Position numbers and translations under genes: made by a program
In this document: piece after piece, positions 1 through 7,108 of the stretch
Position numbering within the stretch: the stretch's first letter is position 1
How the letters are laid out: each line of letters begins with the position of its first letter
The notes under the pieces: model-generated
Told to the model about the DNA's origin: nothing
Seen by the model: the letters and a program-made list of their open reading frames with translations, nothing else
The model's database searches: none
Origin: Eubacteriales bacterium
Lineage (GTDB): Bacteria; Bacillota; Clostridia; Christensenellales; SZUA-584
Direction of reading: 5' to 3'
Length of the DNA stretch: 24,650 bases
Assembly: GCA_028711205.1 (NCBI GenBank)
Contig: JAQTSP010000007.1
Coordinates: forward strand, 1 to 24,650

Positions 1-1386
1 TTGATCGAACTGCTTATTTTTTTGAGTACGATGCTTCCACTTTTTCATTTGCTCAACGCACTGTTCACACGTAAGATGCAGCACGCGGCAGTCCCGATAA
101 AGCAGAAGAGATTCAGCATACTTATACCGTGCTTCAACGAAGCAGACACGGTGATGGTCTCTATAAAAGGGCTTTTAGATATGAACTATCACAACTATGA
201 GGCGGTCTATATCAACGATGGCTCGCGTGACGATACGATGGGCGTTTTGGACAGCGCGCTTGATCTTGAGATGATGCCGATCGTCACCGCCTTCAACAAT
301 AATACGGCACACAGAAAAGGCTGCAGCTTTTTAAAAAAGAGCGCCGGCGATATGGGCGTGAGAGCGGTGTACCGCTCGAGAAAGCATAAGAATTTTTATG
401 TGATCGATAAGATAAACGGCGGTAAGAGCGAGTCGTTGAACGCGGGTATCCATTTTGCACGGTCGGGGCTGGTGGTAACGCTGGACGCCGACAGCGTGCT
501 GAAATCTGACGCGCTCACACACATGAACAAAGCTTTTGAGAAAAAAGACGTCGTCGCGGCAGGCGGCGCGATCCATATCATGCAGGGATACGACCCCGCG
601 TATCTCGAAGACGGTTTCGATAATAAAAAAAGAGTGCTGATCACGTTGCAGATACTCGAATACCTCAAGGGATTTTATATCTATAAACTGTCGCTTTCAA
701 AACAGGACGCAATGGCCATCATCTCGGGCGCTTTCGGTGTCTTCAAAAGGGATATACTGATTGCTGCGGGCGGTTTCCGCAAGACTTTGGGCGAGGATAT
801 CGACATCACGCTGCGCATACACAGGCTGATACACAAAACAGGGCAAAAGATCATCTATCTGCCGGAGGCGCTCTGTTACACACAGTGCCCCGAGGACTGG
901 CGCGACCTTGTGCGTCAGCGCATGCGCTGGCAGAAGGGCTTTGTCAACTGTGTGGAGTACTACAAATGGTTTCTGGTCAGGACATTTTTATTCAAGAGCC
1001 TCACGTTCCACTTTTTTGTTGAAGCCCTTCTTGTCGGCGTTTGTTCATGCCTGTTTACCGTGTTTACGTATGTGTTCGTGTTTGTGCTGGCGTTCGGCGA
1101 TATACACACGGCGGCCGTTTTTGCGGTGTACTTCGCGTTCGGCGTGGCGTTCAACGTGATCTATTCGATCAGCGCGTTGGGCGTGTCTGTCAAATATAAC
1201 CGGTACCCGAAGGCGATCATGAAAAAGGTGGGCGTGGCGATACTGCTCGATATACTGTTCTACCGGTTTTTCAACCTGTTCATGTACCTTGGCGGTACCG
1301 TTGCGTATTTTTGGAACAGGAATAAGAAGGACTGCTGGCACAAGGTCGCGCGAAATAAAAGAGAATTTTTCGCCTCAAATGTATGA
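1..1386 (+). CDS. Membrane glycosyltransferase family 2, PgaC/IcaA-like (5' end may lie outside the window)
   Basis: Processive-type GT2 enzyme likely to polymerise a beta-linked hexosamine or similar sugar from a nucleotide-sugar donor at the cytoplasmic membrane. Visible motifs are the donor-site NDGSRDD (residues 72-78), the DAD metal motif (162-164), the GED acceptor/catalytic motif (264-266) and QRMRW (306-310), which is the QxxRW signature of processive beta-glycosyltransferases. One membrane segment precedes the catalytic domain (about 2-22) and three or four follow it (about 335-365, 372-395, 408-435). The frame opens with TTG at base 1 and no upstream sequence is visible, so the true start could be further 5'. 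The next gene, a polysaccharide deacetylase, overlaps or abuts it, the same pairing as PgaC with PgaB or IcaA with IcaB. The polymer cannot be deduced; cellulose- or hyaluronan-synthase-like activity is an alternative. Confidence 0.87.
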   Translation: MIELLIFLSTMLPLFHLLNALFTRKMQHAAVPIKQKRFSILIPCFNEADTVMVSIKGLLDMNYHNYEAVYINDGSRDDTMGVLDSALDLEMMPIVTAFNNNTAHRKGCSFLKKSAGDMGVRAVYRSRKHKNFYVIDKINGGKSESLNAGIHFARSGLVVTLDADSVLKSDALTHMNKAFEKKDVVAAGGAIHIMQGYDPAYLEDGFDNKKRVLITLQILEYLKGFYIYKLSLSKQDAMAIISGAFGVFKRDILIAAGGFRKTLGEDIDITLRIHRLIHKTGQKIIYLPEALCYTQCPEDWRDLVRQRMRWQKGFVNCVEYYKWFLVRTFLFKSLTFHFFVEALLVGVCSCLFTVFTYVFVFVLAFGDIHTAAVFAVYFAFGVAFNVIYSISALGVSVKYNRYPKAIMKKVGVAILLDILFYRFFNLFMYLGGTVAYFWNRNKKDCWHKVARNKREFFASNV

Positions 1387-1397
1387 AAGGGAAACGC

Positions 1398-2231
1398 ATG
1401 AAAAAACCTTTGTTAAAACTATATCTGACGCTGGCCGCGTCGCTCATACTGACCGTTGTTTTTCTGCCGATGATCGTCGGGCGGACTGCCGCATGGGCCC
1501 AAAGTACGGCGACTCACGTGGAACTGCTTGCATATCAGGATGATGTTTTAAGCGCGCCCGACAAGGACAAGGGCAGCGTCGTGATCGTGATGGACGACGG
1601 ATGGGAGACGCAGTACACGCGCGGATACGAAATAATGAAAAGTTACGGCCTGAAGGCCTGCATCGCCGTTGTGCCCGTAATGGTCGGCGAAGAAGGATAC
1701 ACGGATTATCAGCAGCTGGCAGAAGTCTATATGGATGGATGGGATCTTTTGAACCATACGTACAACCATGCCAACCTTGCGGAGCTATCCGAGGATGAAC
1801 AAAGAGAACAGATCGCCAAAGCGCGCGACTGGCTGCATGACAATCTGTTCGAGAGAGGATCCGACATCGTTGTCTATCCGCAGGGCAGCTTCTCGGATGG
1901 GACCATTGATATATTGAAGGAAGAAGGCGTCATCGCGGCAAGAAGCCTGAAAAGCGTATGGGCCGCAGACATCGATTGTACGATCGAGGACGCGGAGGTG
2001 TGCAATCTGATCAGCAGCATATCGATGGAAAGAGTGGGGAAAGCGATCGATAAGGCGATCAGCAATAAAAGCGCGGTGATATTCGTGCTGCATAAGATCG
2101 AGCCGGTCACCGACGATACACAGATGCAGCTTGACGAGGAGAAATTCAGGGAGATCATAGAAAATATTGCAGGACATCGGGATGAACTGAATGTGCTGAC
2201 AATGACAGAACTGCTGGCGGCAAAATCATAA
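1398..2231 (+). CDS. Exported polysaccharide deacetylase (NodB/CE4 fold)
   Basis: Probably removes acetyl groups from the polymer made by the preceding glycosyltransferase or from cell-wall glycan, outside the membrane. From the ATG at 1398 the protein is 277 residues. It has a positively charged start, a hydrophobic segment at about 8-28 and an AWA signal-peptidase-like site at 32-34. The NodB motifs are visible: VMDDGW with the catalytic and metal Asp pair (66-67), HTYNH giving the metal-binding HxxxH (120-124), and VVYPQGSFS (158-166) corresponding to the family's R/YPxG region. An ATG at 1383 overlaps the upstream stop (ATGA). The ATG at 1398 is preferred because GAAAGGG lies just upstream of it and it gives a clean signal peptide. 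Polymer specificity is inferred only from context. Confidence 0.85.
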   Translation: MKKPLLKLYLTLAASLILTVVFLPMIVGRTAAWAQSTATHVELLAYQDDVLSAPDKDKGSVVIVMDDGWETQYTRGYEIMKSYGLKACIAVVPVMVGEEGYTDYQQLAEVYMDGWDLLNHTYNHANLAELSEDEQREQIAKARDWLHDNLFERGSDIVVYPQGSFSDGTIDILKEEGVIAARSLKSVWAADIDCTIEDAEVCNLISSISMERVGKAIDKAISNKSAVIFVLHKIEPVTDDTQMQLDEEKFREIIENIAGHRDELNVLTMTELLAAKS

Positions 2232-2249
2232 GCGTCTGAATTTTCAATT

Positions 2250-2258
2250 TGGTATAAT
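2250..2258 (+). promoter_or_regulatory. Extended -10 promoter for the AraC-GyrI gene
   Basis: TGG followed by a perfect TATAAT (2253-2258) lies about 85 bp upstream of the TTG start at 2345. No convincing -35 box is visible at 16-18 bp. The TG extension would compensate, as known for sigma-A-type promoters. Confidence 0.6.
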
Positions 2259-2344
2259 AAAAAAAGAATAACGGATTTTTCAGCAACGCAGGTCAAGAAA
2301 CGCTGTGTTATTTGCAGTAGTATTGTCTTCGGAGGTAGTAAGCG

Positions 2345-3238
2345 TTGGAAAAATGGAACAAAGTCAAAGCGGTTGCGCGTATGCAGGACTATATCGCGTC
2401 GCATATCAAAGAGCCGATAACGCTGCGCATGCTCGCGGAGGAGGCGGGTTATTCGCCTTGGCATGCCGCGCGCATTTTCAAAGAGCTGGTGGGAAGGCCG
2501 CCTTTTGATTATATCAGGACGATACGGCTATCGCTTGCGGCGAAGGAACTGTACGTCGGCAGCAAGGTCATCGACGTATCGCTCGATTTTGTTTTCGGGT
2601 CTCATGAGGGGTTTACGCGCGCTTTCTCGAAACAGTTCGGTATGCCCCCGAAAATATACGCCAAAGAGAAGCCGCCGATCAAAACATTTATGCCAATGAA
2701 TGCACGCGCTTATTACCTCACAAAGCAAAAAGGAGAAACAAAGATGTCAAAAAACACAAACACCGTTTTTGTTCAGGTCGTTGAACGCCCGCAGAGGAAA
2801 CTTATCATAAAGCGCGGCAAGAATGCCACACATTATTACGAATACTGCGAAGAGGTCGGATGTGATATCTGGGACGTGTTATCGGGAATTAAAGATGCTT
2901 TGTATGAACCGATAGGCGTGTGGCTGCCAAAGAACATGATCGAGCCGGGCACGTCGATGTATGCGCAGGGTGTCGAGGTCGCCGCGGACTATAGCGGCAA
3001 AGGGCCTGATGGATACGACGTGATCGATCTGCCGCCTTGCAAAATGATGGTCTTTCAGGGGCCACCGTTTGATGACGAGAAATTTGAGGCGGCGATCGGT
3101 GACTTGTGGGAAGTCATGAAGACATATGACCCGAAAATCTATGGCTTTGAGTGGGCTGAAGAAGACGCGCCGCGGTTCCAGCTTGCGCCGATAGGATACA
3201 GAGGCTATATTGAAGCGCGCCCGGTCAGGCCGCTGTAG
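2345..3238 (+). CDS. AraC-family transcription regulator with C-terminal GyrI-like effector-binding domain
   Basis: Probable ligand-responsive transcription activator of the Rob/BltR-like architecture. Residues 5-110 form the double helix-turn-helix AraC/XylS domain: the first HTH is around TLRMLAEEAGYSPWH (26-40), the second around VIDVSLDFVFGSHEGFTRAF (75-94), ending in the typical F-G-xPP-x-Y. Residues about 140-297 are a GyrI-like (SOUL/AraC effector) domain that in relatives binds amphipathic small molecules. Translation starts at TTG 2345, nine bases after GGAGG (2331-2335). A strong internal ribosome binding site and ATG (2744) sit exactly in the linker, so the C-terminal domain may also be made alone. 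The gene has its own promoter and terminator, so it is monocistronic. Its target genes cannot be read from the sequence. Confidence 0.9.
   Translation: MEKWNKVKAVARMQDYIASHIKEPITLRMLAEEAGYSPWHAARIFKELVGRPPFDYIRTIRLSLAAKELYVGSKVIDVSLDFVFGSHEGFTRAFSKQFGMPPKIYAKEKPPIKTFMPMNARAYYLTKQKGETKMSKNTNTVFVQVVERPQRKLIIKRGKNATHYYEYCEEVGCDIWDVLSGIKDALYEPIGVWLPKNMIEPGTSMYAQGVEVAADYSGKGPDGYDVIDLPPCKMMVFQGPPFDDEKFEAAIGDLWEVMKTYDPKIYGFEWAEEDAPRFQLAPIGYRGYIEARPVRPL
2730..2746 (+). promoter_or_regulatory. Internal ribosome binding site and ATG at the AraC/GyrI domain boundary
   Basis: AAGGAG at 2730-2735 stands eight bases before an in-frame ATG at 2744-2746 (Met134). Initiation here would give a free 164-residue GyrI-like domain starting MSKNTNTVF. 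The motif is as strong as the real start sites in this window and lies in the low-complexity linker between the two domains. Confidence 0.45.
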
Positions 3239-3259
3239 CACATAAAAACTGTATATGGC

Positions 3260-3289
3260 GAGCATGCAAAAATGCGTGCTCTTTTTTTT
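3260..3289 (+). terminator. Rho-independent terminator after the AraC-GyrI gene
   Basis: Nine-base-pair stem GAGCATGCA/TGCGTGCTC (one G-T wobble) with an AAAA loop, followed by eight T residues (3282-3289). It starts 21 bp after the stop codon. Confidence 0.88.
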
Positions 3290-3364
3290 GCTTATAGCGG
3301 AATGCTTGGACGGTTTGTGTAAGAATGCTATATCAAATCAGCTGTGTTTTTTATCGATGCATCG

Positions 3365-3373
3365 TGGTATAAT
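3365..3373 (+). promoter_or_regulatory. Extended -10 promoter for the AmmeMemoRadiSam operon
   Basis: TGG-TATAAT with a perfect -10 hexamer at 3368-3373, placed between the upstream terminator and the start at 3406. The -35 region is not recognisable. It is identical to the TGG-TATAAT upstream of the AraC-GyrI gene. Confidence 0.62.
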
Positions 3374-3405
3374 ATTAAAGACAAGCAATGCCGAAAGGAG
3401 TATGG

Positions 3406-4830
3406 ATGATGGCTATTATACCGGAATCTCCGGCGACAAACGCCGTTGGGGTGATAAAGGTGTTTATCGTTCCCCATCCGCCGCTGATCATTCCCGAAAT
3501 CGGCAAAGGCGGGGAAAAGAGAATACAAAACACAGTCGATGCGTATCAGAAGATATCCCGCGAGATCGCAGATATCAAACCCGAAACGGTCGTTGTGCTG
3601 ACACCGCATTCGGTGATGTACAAAGACTATATCCACATATCGCCGGGAGAGTTCGCCGAAGGCGATTTCGGCGGGTTTGGCGCGGACGAGATCGGCGTCA
3701 GTAAGGCATATGACCGCGAATTTGTCAGTGCACTTGAAGCGTTGGCGAAGAGCGCCGGTATCGAAGCCGGCACGCTGGGAGAGCGGGACAGCGCGCTTGA
3801 CCACGGTGTGCTGGTGCCACTGTATTTTCTTGAGCACAGCACCAGCGACTACCGGCTTGTGCGCATATCCATATCCGGTCTGCCGTTCCCGGTGCACTAT
3901 CGATTTGGGCAGTGTATCGCGAAGGCCGCGGAGTCGCTCGGGAGAAAGACTGTGCTGATCGCGAGCGGCGACCTGTCGCACAAGTTAAGCGACGAGGGCC
4001 CGTACGGATACGCCAGCGAAGGGCCGGCGTTTGACAAAGAAGTTACGCAGGTAATGAAAAGTGCGGATTTTATAAAGCTTCTGGATTTTGATGAAAGCTT
4101 CTGCGACGCGGCGGCCGAATGCGGTCTGCGCGCATTTATTATGATGGCGGGCGCGCTTGACGGCAGGTCGGTGGCGCCTGAGTTTCTGTCATATGAGGGG
4201 CCGTTCGGCGTGGGATATGCCGTCTGTGCGTTTACGCCCGGTGGCGCCGACGAAAACCGGCATTTCGCGGATCGCTTCGAATCGAAAAACCGCATGCGCC
4301 TTGAGAAGATTAAAAGCAGCGAGGACGCGTATGTCCATCTTGCACGCGCGTCGCTCGAAACATATATCAGGACGGGAAAATATCTGAAACTTCCCTCGGA
4401 TATGCCGGACGATGTGCAAAAAAGGCGCGCGGGCGTGTTCGTATCGCTTAAAAAGAACGGGCGCCTCAGAGGATGCATCGGCACGATAGAGCCGACGCGC
4501 GCATCTATCGGCGAAGAGATCATCAAAAACGCCGTCAGCGCGGGTACGGGCGACCCGCGGTTTGAGCCTGTGACGGAAAGCGAGCTTGCATCGCTGGTTT
4601 ACAGCGTGGATATATTGAGCGAGCCAGAGCCCGCCCATTCGGTCGACGACCTCGATGAGCGGCGCTACGGTGTGATCGTATCGAGAGGATACCGGCGCGG
4701 TTTGCTGTTGCCGAATATCGAGGGCGTGAACTCGCCCGAAGAACAGATCGCGATCGCGCTCTCTAAAGCGGGCATAGCGGAAGACGAAAGCTATGACCTC
4801 GAACGCTTCGAAGTGGTGCGCCACAAATGA
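3406..4830 (+). CDS. amrA: AmmeMemoRadiSam system fusion protein: MEMO (LigB-like) domain plus AMMECR1 domain
   Basis: Two domains of the widespread but functionally unsolved AmmeMemoRadiSam set are joined in one protein of 474 residues. Residues about 15-280 are a MEMO/class III extradiol-dioxygenase-like domain. Candidate metal or active-site residues are His24 (PHPP), His68 (TPHS), His133 (DHGVLVPL) and Asp189/His192 (SGDLSH). Residues about 300-474 are an AMMECR1 domain with the diagnostic LRGCIG (354-359) and GLLLPNIEGV. Start choice: an ATG at 3388 would contain its own ribosome binding site, whereas AAGGAG (3395-3400) is 5 and 8 bases before the tandem ATGs at 3406 and 3409, so 3406 or 3409 is likely. 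The last four bases overlap the radical SAM gene (ATGA), implying translational coupling. Its biochemical reaction is not known. Confidence 0.9.
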   Translation: MMAIIPESPATNAVGVIKVFIVPHPPLIIPEIGKGGEKRIQNTVDAYQKISREIADIKPETVVVLTPHSVMYKDYIHISPGEFAEGDFGGFGADEIGVSKAYDREFVSALEALAKSAGIEAGTLGERDSALDHGVLVPLYFLEHSTSDYRLVRISISGLPFPVHYRFGQCIAKAAESLGRKTVLIASGDLSHKLSDEGPYGYASEGPAFDKEVTQVMKSADFIKLLDFDESFCDAAAECGLRAFIMMAGALDGRSVAPEFLSYEGPFGVGYAVCAFTPGGADENRHFADRFESKNRMRLEKIKSSEDAYVHLARASLETYIRTGKYLKLPSDMPDDVQKRRAGVFVSLKKNGRLRGCIGTIEPTRASIGEEIIKNAVSAGTGDPRFEPVTESELASLVYSVDILSEPEPAHSVDDLDERRYGVIVSRGYRRGLLLPNIEGVNSPEEQIAIALSKAGIAEDESYDLERFEVVRHK

Positions 4831-5648
4831 GATGCGGCATATGCCCGCACGCTTGTGACCTGGATGACGGGCAAACGGGGCTTTGCCGGGCAAGGAGCAA
4901 CCGCGGCGGCGTGATCGTTGCGGACAATTACGGGCAGATCACGGCGATGGCACTCGATCCGATAGAGAAAAAGCCGTTGCACCGGTTTTTCCCGGGCAGC
5001 ACGATACTCTCGTTCGGCAGCTATGGCTGCAACCTGCGCTGCCCGTTCTGCCAGAATCACGATATATCGATGGCCGTCAGCAAGCGGAGCGGCACGGTCT
5101 ATGTATCGCCCGAAGAGCTGACCAAAAAAGCGCAGGAACTCCTGCCGGACGGCAACATCGGCGCCGCGTTCACGTACAACGAACCGCTGATCGGATACGA
5201 GTATGTGCGCGACTGCGCGGCGCTTTTGAAAAGCCGCGGCTTGAAGCCGGTGCTCGTGACCAACGGCTACATTAACAAAAAGCCTTTGTTAGAACTGCTG
5301 CCCGATATCGACGCGATGAACATCGACTTGAAGAGCTTTTCCGAGGGCTTCTATAAGAAGATCGGCGGCGGTCTTGGCACGGTCAAGCAGACCATTGCCG
5401 CCGCGGCCGGTTTCTGCCATGTCGAGGTCACGACGCTGATCATACCCGGGGAAAACGACACGCCGGACGAGATGCGCCGCCTGTCGTGCTGGCTTGCGGA
5501 GATCGACAAAAGCATACCGCTGCATGTGTCAAGGTTTTTCCCGCGCTATAAAATGACAGACAGAAACGCGACCCCGACCGACACCGTTTACGCGCTGGCG
5601 GATATTGCACGCGAGCGGCTTATGTATGTTTACGAGGGAAACTGTTAA
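4827..5648 (+). CDS. amrS: AmmeMemoRadiSam system radical SAM enzyme
   Basis: Radical S-adenosylmethionine protein, 273 residues, related to pyruvate formate-lyase-activating enzymes. The [4Fe-4S] cluster motif is Cys68-x3-Cys72-x2-Cys75 in GCNLRCPFCQN. The N-terminus carries the family's second cysteine pattern, CGICPHAC...GLCRARSN (Cys3, 6, 10, 20). The usual SAM-binding and barrel segments follow: FTYNEPL, LVTNGY, DAMNIDLKSF and LIIPGENDT. The start overlaps the preceding stop by four bases and has no clear ribosome binding site of its own, so it is probably translated by coupling from the MEMO-AMMECR1 gene. The pair forms a complete AmmeMemoRadiSam module. The substrate is unknown; in context it may modify a partner of the fusion protein. 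Confidence 0.92.
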   Translation: MRCGICPHACDLDDGQTGLCRARSNRGGVIVADNYGQITAMALDPIEKKPLHRFFPGSTILSFGSYGCNLRCPFCQNHDISMAVSKRSGTVYVSPEELTKKAQELLPDGNIGAAFTYNEPLIGYEYVRDCAALLKSRGLKPVLVTNGYINKKPLLELLPDIDAMNIDLKSFSEGFYKKIGGGLGTVKQTIAAAAGFCHVEVTTLIIPGENDTPDEMRRLSCWLAEIDKSIPLHVSRFFPRYKMTDRNATPTDTVYALADIARERLMYVYEGNC

Positions 5649-5711
5649 AGAAATATTCATTTTTTTTTGCGTCAAAGTATGATAATATCAGTCTAATGTG
5701 TATAATTGCTA

Positions 5712-5745
5712 ATTGATATACTATGACTTGATTGATATACAATGA
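5712..5745 (+). repeat. Pair of 15-bp direct repeats with 19-bp period upstream of the phosphodiester glycosidase gene
   Basis: ATTGATATACTATGA (5712-5726) and ATTGATATACAATGA (5731-5745) differ at one position. They lie in a very AT-rich leader (5650-5763), overlap the proposed promoter and could be paired operator sites on one helix face. Confidence 0.6.
5713..5741 (+). promoter_or_regulatory. Candidate promoter for the 5764-8152 gene group
   Basis: TTGATA (5713-5718), a 17-bp spacer and TATACA (5736-5741). Each hexamer falls inside one of the direct repeats. An isolated TATAAT at 5701-5706 is an alternative -10 without a good -35. Confidence 0.42.
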
Positions 5746-5763
5746 TATGATAAGGATAGGGTA

Positions 5764-6855
5764 ATGGGCAATAATTTTATTGAAGACGGGCATGACCGAT
5801 ACAGCCACGCTTCCCGGAAAAGCACTTCCAAACGTAAAAAGAATAAAAAAAAGCGTGTATTATTAATTATCGTGATCGATATTCTGCTCGTTGGCATCGG
5901 CCTCTGTGTTTTTGCGCTTTTTCACCATGTACTGCCGAAAAATCTTGAAATAGACGAAAAGTACGCTTCTTATACCGCTAAGGCAACGGATACGTCCGCG
6001 GCAGCAACGCCGGGGACAGCGACGCAGGAAACGGGTACTGTTGAAACACAAACCGGGGAAACCACAACGGCCGAAGCAAACGCGGGTACTTGGAATTTTG
6101 CGGATAAATTCACGACAGGAGAACCTGTCATAACGGATAACAGCTATATCAGCGAGGATATCAACATCACAATCGAGCGTGTCCAGCAAATCAGCGACTC
6201 GTACAGCATTACATATTATGTCGCGGACATCTATGTGCGCAATATCGAAAATTTCCTGACCGCGTTTGCAGATGATACTTACGGCAAAAGCATCACGGAT
6301 ATGCCGCTAAATATGGCAACGCAGAACGATGCGATCATCGCTGTTTCCGGGGATTATTATGGTAATACTGATGACGGCGTCGTGATACGCAACGGCCAGC
6401 CATACCGCGCCGATAACGGTGACGAAGACGTGCTCATCATGTACACCGACGGCAGCATGGAGACGTTTTCACCGGACGAATTCGATATGGATGCCGCTCT
6501 GGAGAAAGGCGCGTATCAGGGCTGGTCGTTCGGGCCGATGCTGCTTGATGACGGCAAAGCCATGGAAACGTTCAACTGCACCGTCAACCCGAGAAACCCG
6601 CGCTGCGCACTCGGCTATTATGAGCCCGGGCATTACTGCTTTGTCATGGTCGACGGCAGGCAACCGGGGTATTCGGACGGCATGACGACAAAAGAGATAT
6701 CCCAGTTATTTGAAGATTTGGGCTGTGCGGCCGCGTATAACATGGACGGCGGACAATCGGCCTATATGGTGTTTATGGGCGAGGTCGTGAACCAGCCGTT
6801 TGACGGCGGAAGGCCGATCAGTGACATCGTTTATATCGGGGAGGTTCAAGAATGA
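5764..6855 (+). CDS. Membrane-anchored phosphodiester glycosidase family protein (NAGPA domain)
   Basis: Predicted extracytoplasmic hydrolase of sugar phosphodiesters, related to the uncovering enzyme (N-acetylglucosamine-1-phosphodiester alpha-N-acetylglucosaminidase). Bacterial members are often annotated as exopolysaccharide proteins. Order: a Lys-rich cytoplasmic tail (residues 18-31), a transmembrane helix at about 31-53, a Thr/Ala/Glu-rich low-complexity linker at about 72-108, then the NAGPA domain to the end. Domain hallmarks visible are VSGDYYG, the NPRNPRCALGYY segment, VDGRQPGYSDGMT and the NMDGGQSA motif (Asp328-Gly-Gly) near the C-terminus. The start is fixed by TAAGGA seven bases upstream. 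The next gene overlaps it by four bases. Nearby glycosyltransferases support a role in surface-glycan trimming or teichoic-acid-like linkage cleavage, but the substrate is not shown. Confidence 0.85.
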   Translation: MGNNFIEDGHDRYSHASRKSTSKRKKNKKKRVLLIIVIDILLVGIGLCVFALFHHVLPKNLEIDEKYASYTAKATDTSAAATPGTATQETGTVETQTGETTTAEANAGTWNFADKFTTGEPVITDNSYISEDINITIERVQQISDSYSITYYVADIYVRNIENFLTAFADDTYGKSITDMPLNMATQNDAIIAVSGDYYGNTDDGVVIRNGQPYRADNGDEDVLIMYTDGSMETFSPDEFDMDAALEKGAYQGWSFGPMLLDDGKAMETFNCTVNPRNPRCALGYYEPGHYCFVMVDGRQPGYSDGMTTKEISQLFEDLGCAAAYNMDGGQSAYMVFMGEVVNQPFDGGRPISDIVYIGEVQE

Positions 6856-7046
6856 TACGAAAGATTGCACCCCATCTGTGCCTGGCCATTTCCGTCATGA
6901 TGCTCGTTTTTTTAGTCGTTAACCTTTTTAACGAAAGCATGGGGTTCCTAAAAGGCGATGTGTTTGAAACGCTGCTGCTCATATATGTGGCCGTTTCGGT
7001 CATCACGTCGGCCTTTTTGATTGCCGCGAATGAGAAACGCAAGTGA
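6852..7046 (+). CDS. Small two-helix membrane protein, unknown function
   Basis: Sixty-four residues with two hydrophobic segments (about 6-24 and 38-58) separated by a short polar loop, and a basic C-terminal tail (NEKRK). The ATG overlaps the phosphodiester glycosidase stop as ATGA, and GGGGAGG (6838-6844) provides a ribosome binding site. I recognise no family. The overlap implies co-expression with, and perhaps a membrane partner role for, the anchored glycosidase. Confidence 0.7.
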   Translation: MIRKIAPHLCLAISVMMLVFLVVNLFNESMGFLKGDVFETLLLIYVAVSVITSAFLIAANEKRK

Positions 7047-7108
7047 ACTTTTTGACTGGAATATTTTTTAGAGTTGTTTTTTTGAGTTATGTAATTAAGA
7101 GGTAATAA

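Noticed and set aside
3255..3704. Plus-strand 149-residue frame with an ATG at 3402 near the AAGGAG
   Set aside because: It crosses the upstream terminator and promoter and reads the MEMO gene out of frame; the product is Arg-rich shadow sequence.
7047..7108. T-rich gap between the small membrane protein and the GT2-GtrA gene as terminator or promoter
   Set aside because: T-runs have no preceding stem, and TTGACT at 7052 has no -10 at a suitable distance.
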